64,000 nucleotides of DNA, from NCBI RefSeq assembly GCF_003426945.1, contig NZ_QURO01000004.1, positions 1,471,001-1,535,000 on the forward strand, given 5' to 3'. Origin of the DNA: Thermus sediminis. GTDB taxonomy: Bacteria; Deinococcota; Deinococci; Deinococcales; Thermaceae. Positions within the stretch are counted from its first letter, which is position 1, and each line of letters begins with the position of its first letter. The position numbers were made by a program, and so were the translations under genes. Below the pieces are notes generated by a model, which saw only the letters and a program-made list of their open reading frames with translations, was not told where the DNA came from and made no database searches. Below are positions 50,318 through 61,088 of the stretch, piece after piece.

Positions 50318-50461
50318 CGGGACAAATGTCCCGGCCCTTTTGCCGTAACGTACCCCTGAGAAGGCCCTGCTAAGGGGTAGGCGCGGGAACAGCCAGGCGG
50401 CTTATGGATCCTTCCCGGCTCTCTATTGACCCCTTGGGGCCAGGCCCGCAGCCTTGGCCCC
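50318..50461 (+). promoter_or_regulatory. Palindrome-rich control region upstream of the alternative complex III operon
   Basis: Three dyads lie here: CGGGACAAATGTCCCG (50318-50333, perfect, 7+2+7); TACCCCT (50351-50357) / AGGGGTA (50373-50379); and GGGGCCAGG (50436-50444) / CC-T-TGGCCCC (50452-50461). TTGACC at 50426-50431 is the only -35-like element and no -10 fits it well. The first is the best operator candidate. Confidence 0.5.
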
Positions 50462-50477
50462 TAGGACCGGAGGTGAT

Positions 50478-51113
50478 ATGCGGCGGAGGAACCGTTGGGT
50501 CAGAACCCTGTTTTGGGGAACGGTGGTAGGGATATTCGCTCTCCTGGGGGTGGTCTTATCCGGGGTGGCGGTGGGGGCCTTTGAACAGAGGACCCTGCCC
50601 GTGGAGCAGCCCGTCCCCTTCAGCCACGCCTTCCACGCGGGGGGGCTTGGCCTTTCTTGCCGCTACTGCCACGCCGCCGTGGAGCATGCCGCCTATGCAG
50701 GCCTTCCCCCCACGGAGACCTGCATGGCCTGCCACACCTTTATCAAGCCGGATAGCCCCAACCTGGCCCCTGTACGCCGGAGCTGGGAGACCGGGGAGCC
50801 CGTCCGCTGGAACCGGGTCATCAACCTCCCCGACTTCGTCTACTTCCACCACGGGGCGCACGTGGCCAAGGGGGTGGGGTGCGCGGAGTGCCACGGCCGG
50901 GTGGACCGGATGCCCGTGACCTACCAGCCCCAGGCCTTCACCATGAAGTTCTGCCTGGACTGCCACCGAAACCCCGAGGCCTACCTCCGCCCCAGGGAGC
51001 AGGTCTTCAACATGGCCTACCAGCCGGACCCAGAGCTGGGGAGGGAGCTCGTGGAGGCCTACGCCATCCGTTCGCCCGAGGCCCTCATCAGCTGCAACAC
51101 CTGCCACCGCTAG
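50478..51113 (+). CDS. actA: Alternative complex III subunit ActA, pentaheme cytochrome c
   Basis: 211 residues. One N-terminal membrane helix (about 10-32) and five CxxCH heme c sites: CRYCH, CMACH, CAECH, CLDCH and CNTCH, the ActA pattern. It carries electrons from the quinol-oxidising core towards ActE or a soluble carrier, on the outer face of the membrane. GGAGGTGAT precedes the ATG at 50478; earlier reading adds residues with no ribosome site. First gene of actABCDEF. Confidence 0.94.
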   Translation: MRRRNRWVRTLFWGTVVGIFALLGVVLSGVAVGAFEQRTLPVEQPVPFSHAFHAGGLGLSCRYCHAAVEHAAYAGLPPTETCMACHTFIKPDSPNLAPVRRSWETGEPVRWNRVINLPDFVYFHHGAHVAKGVGCAECHGRVDRMPVTYQPQAFTMKFCLDCHRNPEAYLRPREQVFNMAYQPDPELGRELVEAYAIRSPEALISCNTCHR

Positions 51114-51121
51114 GAGGGGAG

Positions 51122-53755
51122 ATGCCAGAGCGCGGATACCAGGAATCCTTGGAGAGGGAGCTTTTCCGGGAAGAGTTTCCCTTTGGCCCCGTGAGCCGGC
51201 GGGGGTTTCTGGCCCTAGGGCTCCTGGCCCTGGCCGCCTGCACCCCGGTGGTGCGGCGCAAGGGAATCCCCTACGTGCGCCAGCCGGAGTGGGTGGTGGA
51301 GGGGGGGAGGACGGCGTTCGTCACCGCCATCCCGCACGCCGGCGTCGCCGAGCCCGTCCTGGTGCGCCACTACCAGGAAAGGCCCCTCTTCCTGACCCCC
51401 CTCGAGGCCGCCATGGGCCCCTACCCCCTGGCGGGCCTCTACGCCCTCTACGACCCGGCCCGCAAGGGGAAGGCCCCGGACTGGGAGGGCTTCTTCGCCG
51501 CCTGGCGTAGGGCCCTTGAGGAGGGGGAGACCCTCCTCGTCCTTCCCCGCGCCACCTCCCCCCGCCTCGAGGGCCTCCTGGATAAGGCCCAGGCCCGCTA
51601 CCCCAACCTGAGGGTGGCCCGGTTTGAGGCCTGGAGCCTGGAGAACGTCTACCAAGGGGCGGAGCTCCTCTTTGGCCAGAGGGCCTGGCCCGTCTACGCC
51701 CCCGAAAAGGCGGAGGTGGTCCTCCTCCTGGACGTGGACCTCCACGAGCACCCCGCGGGCTACCTCTGGTGGGCCGCCCTGAGCAAAAAGCGTATCCCTC
51801 CCATGAACCGCCTCTACGCCGTGGAGAGCGGGGTGGGCCTCCTCGGGGCCATGGCCGACCACCGCCTTCCCTTGAAGCCCAGCGGGGTGGAGGCCTTCCT
51901 GAAAGACCTGGCCCGGGCCCTAGGGGTCCTCCCGGGAAGCCCCGCCTCGGACTACGGGGGCTTCCTCACTGCTCTGGTGGAGGACCTCCTCCGGGGCGGG
52001 GTGGTCCTCCCTGGGGTCCACCTCACCCCTGCGGCCCAGGCCCTGGCCATGGCGGTGAACGCCAGGCTTCAGGCTCCGGTGGCCTACGTCCCCCCCTTGG
52101 AGAGGGAGGCGGCCACGCCCAAGGCCTTCCTGGAGGCGGAAAGGGCGGAGCGCCTGGTCTTTGCCGCGGAGGGCCCCTTGCCGGACCTAAGGGGCAAGCG
52201 CTTCGCCGCTCTCCTCTCCCTCTACCCCCAGGAGGCTCCCTTTAGCCTCCCCCTGGCCCACCCCCTGGAGGCGGGCGGCCAGCACCGGGACGCCCTGGGC
52301 CGCCTCTGGCCCGCCCAGGCCCTGGTGAAGCCCCTCTATGACGGGAGAAGCCTGGAGGAGGTCCTGGGGGGGCTCCTCGGGGAGGACCTCCCCGCCCTCA
52401 CCCCTGAGGAGAGGCGGGCCCTGGCCGAGGGCCGCCCCCTGGAGGAGGCCAGCCCCCTCGCCCTCTCCCCCCGCCCCGGCCTCGAGGGCCGCCTTCCCCC
52501 TTTGCGCCAGGAGGCCCCCCTGGAGCTCACCTTGAGGCCGGACGCCAGCCTCTACGATGGCCGCTACCGCAAAAACCCCTACCTGGAGGAGCTTCCCCGG
52601 CCCCTTTCCCGCCTGGTCTGGGATGGGGCCCTGCTTGCGGGGGAGGAGGAAGTGGAGGCCTTGGGCCTCCTTCGGGGCATCCGGGCCCGGGAGCGGAGGG
52701 GGGACCCTAGGCGGCCCCTCCTGCGGGTCCGGGCCGGGGGCAAGGAGGCCCTCCTCCCCCTCTGGCCCCTTCCCCTCCTGGCCAAAGGAAGCCTGGTGGC
52801 CCCCCTTTCCCACTTCTTCCACCCCGAGGAGGTGGCCTTCCCCGCGGAGGTGGCCCCCACGGGCCGGGACTACCCCCTGGTCTCCACCCAGTACCACGGC
52901 TACCTGGGGGAGGTGGAGGCGGTGAGGGTCCTAACCGAGGGCGAGGCCCTGGAGGCCGAGCCCAAGGAGGAGAAGCGCCTCTCCTTCTACCCCCCTTGGC
53001 CCCAGGGGGAGCACGCCTGGGCCATGAGCGTGGACCTCTCCCGCTGCCTGGGGTGCGGCCTCTGCGTCCTCGCCTGTCAGATTGAAAACAACATCCCCGC
53101 CGTGGGCAAGGAGGAGGTGGCTAAGGGGCGGGAGATGCACTGGATTCGCGTGGACCGCTACTTCGCCGAGGAAGGGGTCCTGCACCAGCCGGTGATGTGC
53201 CAGCACTGCGAGAAGGCCCCCTGCGAACCGGTCTGCCCCGTGGCGGCCACGGTGCACTCCGACGAGGGCCTGAACCTCATGGTCTACAACCGTTGTGTGG
53301 GCACCAAGTACTGCTCCGCCAACTGCCCCTACAAGGCCCGGCGCTTCAACTTCTTCTCCTACGCCGAGGCCTTCGTGGGCAAGGGGGACCCGAGGAGGGC
53401 CAAGGAGAGCCCCCTCGCCCTCCTCATGAACCCCGAGGTGACCGTGCGGAGCCGGGGGGTGATGGAGAAGTGCACCTACTGTGTGCAGCGCATTGAGCTC
53501 GCCCGGGCCCAGGCGGCGGTGGAGGGGCGGAGGATCCGCACAGGGGAGGTCAAGACCGCCTGCCAGGAGGTCTGCCCCGGCAAAGCCATCCACTTTGGCG
53601 ACCTCCTGGACCTCGAGGACCCCATCCAGGCCCACCGCAAGGACGGGCGCCACTACACCCTCCTGGAGGAGGTCAACACCTGGCCCAGGACCACGTACCT
53701 GGCCCACCTGAAAAACCCCAACCCCAAGCTCAAGGAGGTGCCCAATGGCGGATAG
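51122..53755 (+). CDS. actB: Alternative complex III subunit ActB, molybdopterin-fold/iron-sulfur fusion
   Basis: 877 residues. The N-terminus SRRGFLALGLLALAACT combines a Tat-like twin Arg with a lipobox, fitting a Tat-exported, lipid-anchored protein. Residues about 45-620 resemble the molybdopterin oxidoreductase fold but lack the usual N-terminal iron-sulfur Cys motif and recognisable cofactor contacts. The C-terminal 240 residues are a ferredoxin-type unit: CLGCGLCVLACQ, CQHCEKAPCEPVCP, CVGTKYCSANCP and CTYCVQR..CQEVCP, i.e. three [4Fe-4S] and possibly one [3Fe-4S] cluster. GGAGGGGAG precedes the ATG. It overlaps actC by 11 bases. Confidence 0.93.
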   Translation: MPERGYQESLERELFREEFPFGPVSRRGFLALGLLALAACTPVVRRKGIPYVRQPEWVVEGGRTAFVTAIPHAGVAEPVLVRHYQERPLFLTPLEAAMGPYPLAGLYALYDPARKGKAPDWEGFFAAWRRALEEGETLLVLPRATSPRLEGLLDKAQARYPNLRVARFEAWSLENVYQGAELLFGQRAWPVYAPEKAEVVLLLDVDLHEHPAGYLWWAALSKKRIPPMNRLYAVESGVGLLGAMADHRLPLKPSGVEAFLKDLARALGVLPGSPASDYGGFLTALVEDLLRGGVVLPGVHLTPAAQALAMAVNARLQAPVAYVPPLEREAATPKAFLEAERAERLVFAAEGPLPDLRGKRFAALLSLYPQEAPFSLPLAHPLEAGGQHRDALGRLWPAQALVKPLYDGRSLEEVLGGLLGEDLPALTPEERRALAEGRPLEEASPLALSPRPGLEGRLPPLRQEAPLELTLRPDASLYDGRYRKNPYLEELPRPLSRLVWDGALLAGEEEVEALGLLRGIRARERRGDPRRPLLRVRAGGKEALLPLWPLPLLAKGSLVAPLSHFFHPEEVAFPAEVAPTGRDYPLVSTQYHGYLGEVEAVRVLTEGEALEAEPKEEKRLSFYPPWPQGEHAWAMSVDLSRCLGCGLCVLACQIENNIPAVGKEEVAKGREMHWIRVDRYFAEEGVLHQPVMCQHCEKAPCEPVCPVAATVHSDEGLNLMVYNRCVGTKYCSANCPYKARRFNFFSYAEAFVGKGDPRRAKESPLALLMNPEVTVRSRGVMEKCTYCVQRIELARAQAAVEGRRIRTGEVKTACQEVCPGKAIHFGDLLDLEDPIQAHRKDGRHYTLLEEVNTWPRTTYLAHLKNPNPKLKEVPNGG

Positions 53756-55094
53756 GCCCCATCCCGACCGCGACCTGATCCAGGGGGAGTGGACGGAGAA
53801 GACCCTGGTGGAAAAGCTTCTGGAACCCGTAGAGAAGCCTCCCCCCAGGCCCTGGAGGGTGATCGTGGCCGTGGGCTTCGCCCTGACCCTGGCCTGGCTC
53901 TACGCCATCTTCGTCACCTTCGTCCAGGGCCTCGGCACCTGGGGCATCAACCAGCCCGTGGCCTGGGGGCTGGACATTGTCCACTTCGTCTGGTGGATCG
54001 GCATCGGCCATGCGGGGACCCTGATTAGCGCCATCCTGGTCCTCATGCGCCAGAACTGGCGGGACTCCCTGAACCGGCTCACGGAGGCGATGACCTTTTT
54101 TGCCATCCTCTGTGCCGCCACCTACCCCCTCATCCACATGGGCCGGCCCCAGAACTTCTACTGGGTTTTCCCCTACCCCAGCTCCCTAGCCATGTGGCCC
54201 CAGTACAAGAGCCCCCTCTCCTGGGACGTCCTGGCCATCATGACCTACATCACCATCTCCATCCTCTTCCTCTACCTAGGCCTCATCCCCGACCTGGCCC
54301 TCCTCCGGGAGCGGAGCCAGGGCTGGCGGAGGAAGCTCTATGGTTGGCTCTCCCTGGGCTGGACGGGAAGCGCGGTGCACTGGCAGCGCTACCGGGCGGT
54401 CTACGTCCTTCTGGCGGGCCTGGCCACGCCCGTGGTCATCTCCGTGCACTCCGTGGTCAGCCTGGACTTCGCCTACGCCCTGGTGCCGGGTTGGCACGTC
54501 ACGATCTTCCCGCCCTTCTTCGCCGCCGGGGCCATCTACTCGGGCTTCGCCATGGCCCTGACCCTCATCATCCCGTTGCGGAGGTGGTACCGCCTCGAGG
54601 GAGTCATCACGGAAAGGCACCTGGACTGGATGGCCAAGGTGACCCTGGCCGCTGGCCTCGGGGTGGCCTACATCTACCTCCTGGAGATCTTCATCGCCTG
54701 GTACTCGGCTGAGCCTGCGGAGTGGGCCCAGCAGGTGTGGCGCATGACCGGGCCCTACGCCCCCTACTACTGGGCCATGATGCTCATCAACGTGGTCCTC
54801 CTCCAGACCCTCTGGTTCCCCCGCTTCCGCAAAAACCTCACCTGGCTTTTCATCTTCTCCATTCTGGCCAACGTGGGCATGTGGTTGGAGCGGTTCGTGA
54901 TCGTGGTCATCAGCCTCTCCCACGATTTCCTGCCGGGCAACTTCCGCCTCTACTTCCCCACCTGGGTGGACTGGACCCTTTTCCTGGGAACCCTTGGCTT
55001 CTTCCTCTTCGGTCTGGCCCTCTTCATCCGCCTCTTCCCCCCCATCGCTGTGGCGGAGATGGTCCACCTCTTCCACAAGCTGAGGAAGCACTAG
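53745..55094 (+). CDS. actC: Alternative complex III subunit ActC, NrfD-like quinol-oxidising membrane protein
   Basis: 449 residues with ten predicted membrane helices (first at about 40-63). The NrfD/PsrC family features include WWIGIGHAGTLISAILVLMRQNWR and PLIHMGRPQNFYWVFPYP near residues 80-150; His residues in the second and third helices line the quinol site in known structures. It is the main integral subunit taking electrons from menaquinol. The ATG overlaps the end of actB. Confidence 0.94.
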   Translation: MADRPHPDRDLIQGEWTEKTLVEKLLEPVEKPPPRPWRVIVAVGFALTLAWLYAIFVTFVQGLGTWGINQPVAWGLDIVHFVWWIGIGHAGTLISAILVLMRQNWRDSLNRLTEAMTFFAILCAATYPLIHMGRPQNFYWVFPYPSSLAMWPQYKSPLSWDVLAIMTYITISILFLYLGLIPDLALLRERSQGWRRKLYGWLSLGWTGSAVHWQRYRAVYVLLAGLATPVVISVHSVVSLDFAYALVPGWHVTIFPPFFAAGAIYSGFAMALTLIIPLRRWYRLEGVITERHLDWMAKVTLAAGLGVAYIYLLEIFIAWYSAEPAEWAQQVWRMTGPYAPYYWAMMLINVVLLQTLWFPRFRKNLTWLFIFSILANVGMWLERFVIVVISLSHDFLPGNFRLYFPTWVDWTLFLGTLGFFLFGLALFIRLFPPIAVAEMVHLFHKLRKH

Positions 55095-55103
55095 GAGGGC
55101 GGT

Positions 55104-55622
55104 ATGCTCTACGGACTCATGGCCTACTTTGACTCGCCAGAGAGGCTCCTTGAGGCCCTAAGGGCCCTGAGAGGGGCGGGGTACCGCCACCTCGAGGCCT
55201 TCACCCCCAACCCGGTGGAAGGGATAGAGGAGGTCCTGGGAGGGGACGGGCGCATCCCTTGGGTGGCCTTCGCCTTGGGGGTTGTTGGGGCGGGCCTTGG
55301 CCTCTTCCTCCAGATCTACACCAGCCTGGACTACCCCCTGAACGCCGGGGGCAAGCCCCTTCTGGGCTGGCCTGCCTTTATACCGGTAACCTTTGAGCTC
55401 ACCATCCTGACCATCGCCGTGGGCATCTTCCTCTACCTCCTCTACGTAAACGGCCTGCCCCTGGCCGATCACCCCGCGGTCCGGGCGAGGAGCTACGTGC
55501 GGGTCCTCCTGGATGAGTACGGGGTCCTCGTCTACGCCTCCGATCCCCGGTTTGACCTGGAAGGTACCAAGGCCCTTTTGGAAACCCTGGGGGCGGAGGT
55601 GGAGGAGGTGCGCCGTGCGTAG
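55104..55622 (+). CDS. actD: Alternative complex III subunit ActD (DUF3341)
   Basis: 172 residues. A soluble N-terminal part (YGLMAYFDSPERLLEALRALRGAGYRHLEAFTP) followed by two membrane helices (about 50-70 and 100-122) and a short C-terminal domain, the ActD plan. It is a structural subunit at the cytoplasmic side. GGAGGGCGG precedes the ATG; overlaps actE by eight bases. Confidence 0.92.
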   Translation: MLYGLMAYFDSPERLLEALRALRGAGYRHLEAFTPNPVEGIEEVLGGDGRIPWVAFALGVVGAGLGLFLQIYTSLDYPLNAGGKPLLGWPAFIPVTFELTILTIAVGIFLYLLYVNGLPLADHPAVRARSYVRVLLDEYGVLVYASDPRFDLEGTKALLETLGAEVEEVRRA

Positions 55623-56121
55623 GCTCATCCTCCTCTTACCTCTGCTTTCCGCCTGCGGCTGGATGTGGGACCAGCCCAAGGTGAAGCCCTTCAGCGAGGC
55701 GCCTTTGCAGGTTTCCGTTCCCGAGGAGCGCGTCCGCTTCGGGGACGACCTGAACCTCATCGCCCGCACCGGCCTCAGTCCCGAGGGCGGGTTCGCTGAG
55801 AGCCCCTACGCCTTCGCCGAGGAGGAGCTCCTTCGGGGAAAGGTCCTCTACCAAAGCTTCTGCGCCATCTGCCACGGGCCGGCCGGGGAGGGGGATGGCC
55901 GGGTGGTTCCCCTAGGGATGCCCCGGCCCCGCCCCTTCCAAGAGGTGCAGGACCAGCCCGAGGGCTACCTCTACTTCGCCGCCACCAACGGCTTTGGCCG
56001 CATGCTCTCCTATAGAAGCCGCATTCCAGAAAGGGAGCGCTGGCTCATCGCCCACTACATCAAAAGGTGCCTGATAGAGGAGGCCTGCCCTCCGGAGGTG
56101 GTCCATGCAGAGGTCTATTGA
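55615..56121 (+). CDS. actE: Alternative complex III subunit ActE, monoheme cytochrome c lipoprotein
   Basis: 168 residues from a GTG start preceded by GGAGGAGGTG. The lipobox LLPLLSACG puts it on the outer face. One heme site, CAICHGPAGEGDGRV, and an axial Met candidate in GFGRMLSYRSRIPERERW. It receives electrons from ActA/ActB and passes them to a soluble cytochrome or directly to an oxidase. Overlaps actD upstream and actF downstream. Confidence 0.92.
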   Translation: MRRLILLLPLLSACGWMWDQPKVKPFSEAPLQVSVPEERVRFGDDLNLIARTGLSPEGGFAESPYAFAEEELLRGKVLYQSFCAICHGPAGEGDGRVVPLGMPRPRPFQEVQDQPEGYLYFAATNGFGRMLSYRSRIPERERWLIAHYIKRCLIEEACPPEVVHAEVY

Positions 56122-57106
56122 GTTAAGCCCTTCCTGGGCCCTTTTCCTAGGCCTTGGCCTCTATGCCCTAGCCTTTTTCTTCGGCGCCCCATCCGCCTAC
56201 TTCCCCTTCGCCTTCTTCCTCCTCCTCTCCCTAGGGGCGCTTCTCATTCTCCTCCTGCACAACGCCCTCTCCAGCCGCTGGGGGGTGCCCCTGGAGCCCT
56301 ACCTCTACCCCCTGGCCCGCCTCCTCCCCCTGATGGGCCTCCTGGGCCTTCCCTTCTTCCTCTTCCTGCCGGAACTCTTCCCTTGGGCCCGCCCCGAGGC
56401 CCCCTCGGACGCCATCCTGGCCCACCGCGCCCCTTACCTGAATCCTCCCTTCATGCTCCTCCGCTACGCCCTCTTCTTCACCCTCTTCGCCTGGGTCCTC
56501 CTGAAGCTTAGGCCTGGGGAGCACCGGGCGGAGGTGGGGGCCTTTGGGCTTCCCTTGGTCTTTGCGGCGGGTACTTTTTTGGTCTACGACCTCTTTAAGA
56601 GCCTCGAGGCCCACTTCACCTCCGCCTCCTACGGGGCCATCCTCCTCCTCACCGCCGTCATCCTGGCCCTTTCCGTGGCCGTGGCCCTGGCGGCGAGCCG
56701 GGGCACCCCCGCCCTCATGGGCCAGGCCCAGAACCACACCAACCTCCTCCTGGCCTTCTCCATCATCTGGATCTACCTGGAGGCCACCACCCTGGTCATC
56801 ATCTGGGGAGCGGACCTATCCCATGGGGCGGAGTTCTACCTGAAGCGCCTCGAAGGACCCTGGGACGGGGTGGCCGCCCTCTGGGTGGTGGGGGGGTTCT
56901 TCCTGCCCTTCCTTTACCTCCTCACCAACCTGCCCAAGCGGGAGGCCCGCTACCTCCTCCCCGTGGCCCTCTGGATCCTCGCCTTCCACCTTCCCCACCT
57001 GGCCTGGTACCTCCTCCCCGCCCTGGGCCTGGGGGTGGGTCCGGGGGAGGTCCTAGGCTTCTTGGGCCTGGGCTTCCTCTTCGCCAGCCGCCTCCGGCAG
57101 GGTTAG
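56105..57106 (+). CDS. actF: Alternative complex III subunit ActF
   Basis: 333 residues with about ten membrane helices and few loops; ActF is distantly related to ActC in known complexes. LAHRAPYLNPPFMLLRYALFF and GQAQNHTNLLLAFSIIWIYLEA are landmarks. Its TAG overlaps the stop of the convergent diguanylate cyclase gene. No terminal oxidase genes follow in the window, so the operon ends here, unlike species in which caa3-type oxidase genes continue the cluster. Confidence 0.9.
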   Translation: MQRSIELSPSWALFLGLGLYALAFFFGAPSAYFPFAFFLLLSLGALLILLLHNALSSRWGVPLEPYLYPLARLLPLMGLLGLPFFLFLPELFPWARPEAPSDAILAHRAPYLNPPFMLLRYALFFTLFAWVLLKLRPGEHRAEVGAFGLPLVFAAGTFLVYDLFKSLEAHFTSASYGAILLLTAVILALSVAVALAASRGTPALMGQAQNHTNLLLAFSIIWIYLEATTLVIIWGADLSHGAEFYLKRLEGPWDGVAALWVVGGFFLPFLYLLTNLPKREARYLLPVALWILAFHLPHLAWYLLPALGLGVGPGEVLGFLGLGFLFASRLRQG

Positions 57107-58716
57107 GCCAGGGTCACCCGGTCCCGCCCCGCTTCCTTGGCCCGGAGGAGGGCGTAGTCCGCCTTGAGCACCCACTCCTCCACCTGGGCCTCGTTCTCGG
57201 GTACCTCTCCCCCAGCGATCCCCGCCGAGAGGGTGAGGGGGTAGGGAATGGGGGGCACCCGCTCCGTGCGGAAGCGGTGGCGAATTCGCTCCACCACCTC
57301 CCTGGCCGCTTGGCGGTCGGCCCCGTAGAGCAAGAGCAGAAACTCCTCCCCCCCGTAGCGCACCGCCAGGTCCTCCCGGCGCACGCTGGCCTGGATGAGC
57401 CTTCCGAGAAGCTTTAGCACCTCGTCCCCCACGGGGTGGCCATAGGTATCGTTCACCCCTTTAAAGCAATCGATGTCCAGCATGACTGCGCTGAGGGGGA
57501 TCCCGTAGCGCCGGGCCAGGGCCAAGAGCTTGGGGAGCTCCGCCTCCAGCCCCCGCCGGTTCAGAAGCCCCGTGAAGGGGTCGGTGAGGGCCAGGGTACC
57601 CCACTCCACCTGTTTGAGCACCTGGCGGACGCGCTCCCCCAGGAGGCTGAGGAAGCCAGGGGGAACTTCCTCCTGAGGGGGCCCCTTCAGGTACAGGTAG
57701 GCGGTGTCCCCGTTCAGGGGAACGGGGAGGGCATGGGGGGTGCGTTCCCCCACCAGGCCCCGGCGGCTGAGCACCTCGAGACCCACCGCCTCCGGCAAAA
57801 CCTCCCTTGTAGCTTCCAAGGCCTGCAGGAGGACCGCTTCGGGGCTTAGGGTCTGGGTAACGCGGGGGGAGAGCCGGGCCAGGGCCTCCAGGAAGCGGGT
57901 CCAGCGCCTCCCCCTTTCCAGGGCCCGGTACCGCTCCAGGTGGGCGGCGAAGAGGAGGCCCAAGGCTCCCACCATCCCCCCGTAGAGGGCCAGAAACCGC
58001 ACCCCCAACGGGGCGGGGCCTTGCATGGAAAGGGCGGGCATGAGGAAAAGCCCCCCCAAGGCCAGGGCTTGGGGAAGGAAGGAGGGGGGAGGCCTTTCCT
58101 GGAAGGCTGCCCCTAGGGTCAGGAGGAGGTAGCCTAGGGTCCAGAGGAGGTGGAGGGGGTGGCCCGTGGGGTAGCCCTCCCCTGCTTGCAGGTGGGCGCG
58201 GGCCATGTTCGCAACCAGGAAAAGGAGGACCCCCACCCCGAGAAGGGCCCGCCCGGGAGCGAAGCCCTCTTGAAAAAGGCCTTCTAGCCTGGGGAGAAGG
58301 AGAAGGAGAAGAAATGCGCCCCAAATAGGGTAGATACGGTCTACCCCCAGCTCGGGCTGGAAGGCGGCGAGGGCCCCGAGGAGGGCCAGGGGCAGGAGGG
58401 CCAGGGTGAGCCTAGGCAACCTCCCCGGAAGCCGGAGAAGGGCCAGGGTGAGGGCAGCGTAGCCCGCCAGATAGGGGAACTCCAGGTGAAGCCCCGGGGA
58501 CAGGTGGCCCAGGTCCTCGACGGTCCGGGCCAGGTCCCCCAGGCCTAGAAAGAGGAGGCCCAGGGCAAAACCCCAGCCCGCTCCCTTCCAGAGGAGGTAC
58601 GCCCCGCCCCCTAGGGCTACCAAGGGGGTGATGAGGCGCTCGCTCCAAGGGGCGGTGGGGGGAAATAGGGCGAGGAATAGGGTAAAGGCAATAAATACGA
58701 GCGAATAGGGAACCAC
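57103..58716 (-). CDS. Membrane diguanylate cyclase (GGDEF) with GAF-like segment
   Basis: 537 residues. About eight membrane helices (1-265) followed by a helical linker, a GAF-like stretch (about 285-365) and a C-terminal GGDEF domain (about 380-537). The active-site loop is RYGGEEF and the inhibitory I-site RxxD is present as RRED five residues before it, so product feedback inhibition is expected. It makes c-di-GMP in response to an unknown membrane signal. GTG start six bases after TAAACT, read on the minus strand. Its stop overlaps the actF stop. Confidence 0.92.
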   Translation of the reverse strand: MVPYSLVFIAFTLFLALFPPTAPWSERLITPLVALGGGAYLLWKGAGWGFALGLLFLGLGDLARTVEDLGHLSPGLHLEFPYLAGYAALTLALLRLPGRLPRLTLALLPLALLGALAAFQPELGVDRIYPIWGAFLLLLLLPRLEGLFQEGFAPGRALLGVGVLLFLVANMARAHLQAGEGYPTGHPLHLLWTLGYLLLTLGAAFQERPPPSFLPQALALGGLFLMPALSMQGPAPLGVRFLALYGGMVGALGLLFAAHLERYRALERGRRWTRFLEALARLSPRVTQTLSPEAVLLQALEATREVLPEAVGLEVLSRRGLVGERTPHALPVPLNGDTAYLYLKGPPQEEVPPGFLSLLGERVRQVLKQVEWGTLALTDPFTGLLNRRGLEAELPKLLALARRYGIPLSAVMLDIDCFKGVNDTYGHPVGDEVLKLLGRLIQASVRREDLAVRYGGEEFLLLLYGADRQAAREVVERIRHRFRTERVPPIPYPLTLSAGIAGGEVPENEAQVEEWVLKADYALLRAKEAGRDRVTLA

Positions 58717-58722
58717 GCCTTC

Positions 58723-58728
58723 AGTTTA
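58723..58728 (-). promoter_or_regulatory. -10 element of the diguanylate cyclase gene
   Basis: TAAACT on the minus strand ends six bases before the GTG start. It lies in the 22-base gap after lysK, so the gene can be transcribed apart from lysJ-lysK. Confidence 0.6.
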
Positions 58729-58738
58729 GCCTAGGTCC

Positions 58739-60999
<2,261 letters not shown>

Positions 61000-61011
61000 G
61001 GGCCACCTCCT

Positions 61012-61057
61012 AAAAGAAAAGCCCCCGGGCCTGCCCGGGAAGCGGGGCTTCCCAGGC
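61012..61057 (-). promoter_or_regulatory. Candidate attenuator of the lysJ-lysK operon
   Basis: Read on the minus strand. Antiterminator: GCCTGGGAAGC (61057-61047), loop CCC, GCTTCCCGGGC (61043-61033), 11 bp with one T-G pair. Terminator: CCCGGGC (61039-61033), AG, GCCCGGG (61030-61024), followed by the T-rich GGCTTTTCTTTTA (61023-61011). Both use 61033-61039, so they exclude each other. Confidence 0.75.
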
Positions 61058-61062
61058 CGGGC

Positions 61063-61086
61063 TCAGGTTTTGCCCCAAGGGCCCAT
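61063..61086 (-). CDS. Putative lysine leader peptide MGPWGKT
   Basis: ATG at 61086, nine bases after the -10, seven codons, then TGA. It contains one Lys codon, AAA, which is rare in this AAG-dominated sequence, and one Trp. The stop lies six bases before the antiterminator arm. Translation is inferred, not shown. Confidence 0.5.
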   Translation of the reverse strand: MGPWGKT

Positions 61087-61088
61087 CT

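Noticed and set aside
50426..50467. TTGACC at 50426 with TAGGAC as a promoter of actA
   Set aside because: The spacing of 30 bp is far outside 15-19 bp; I report the region only as palindrome-rich control DNA.
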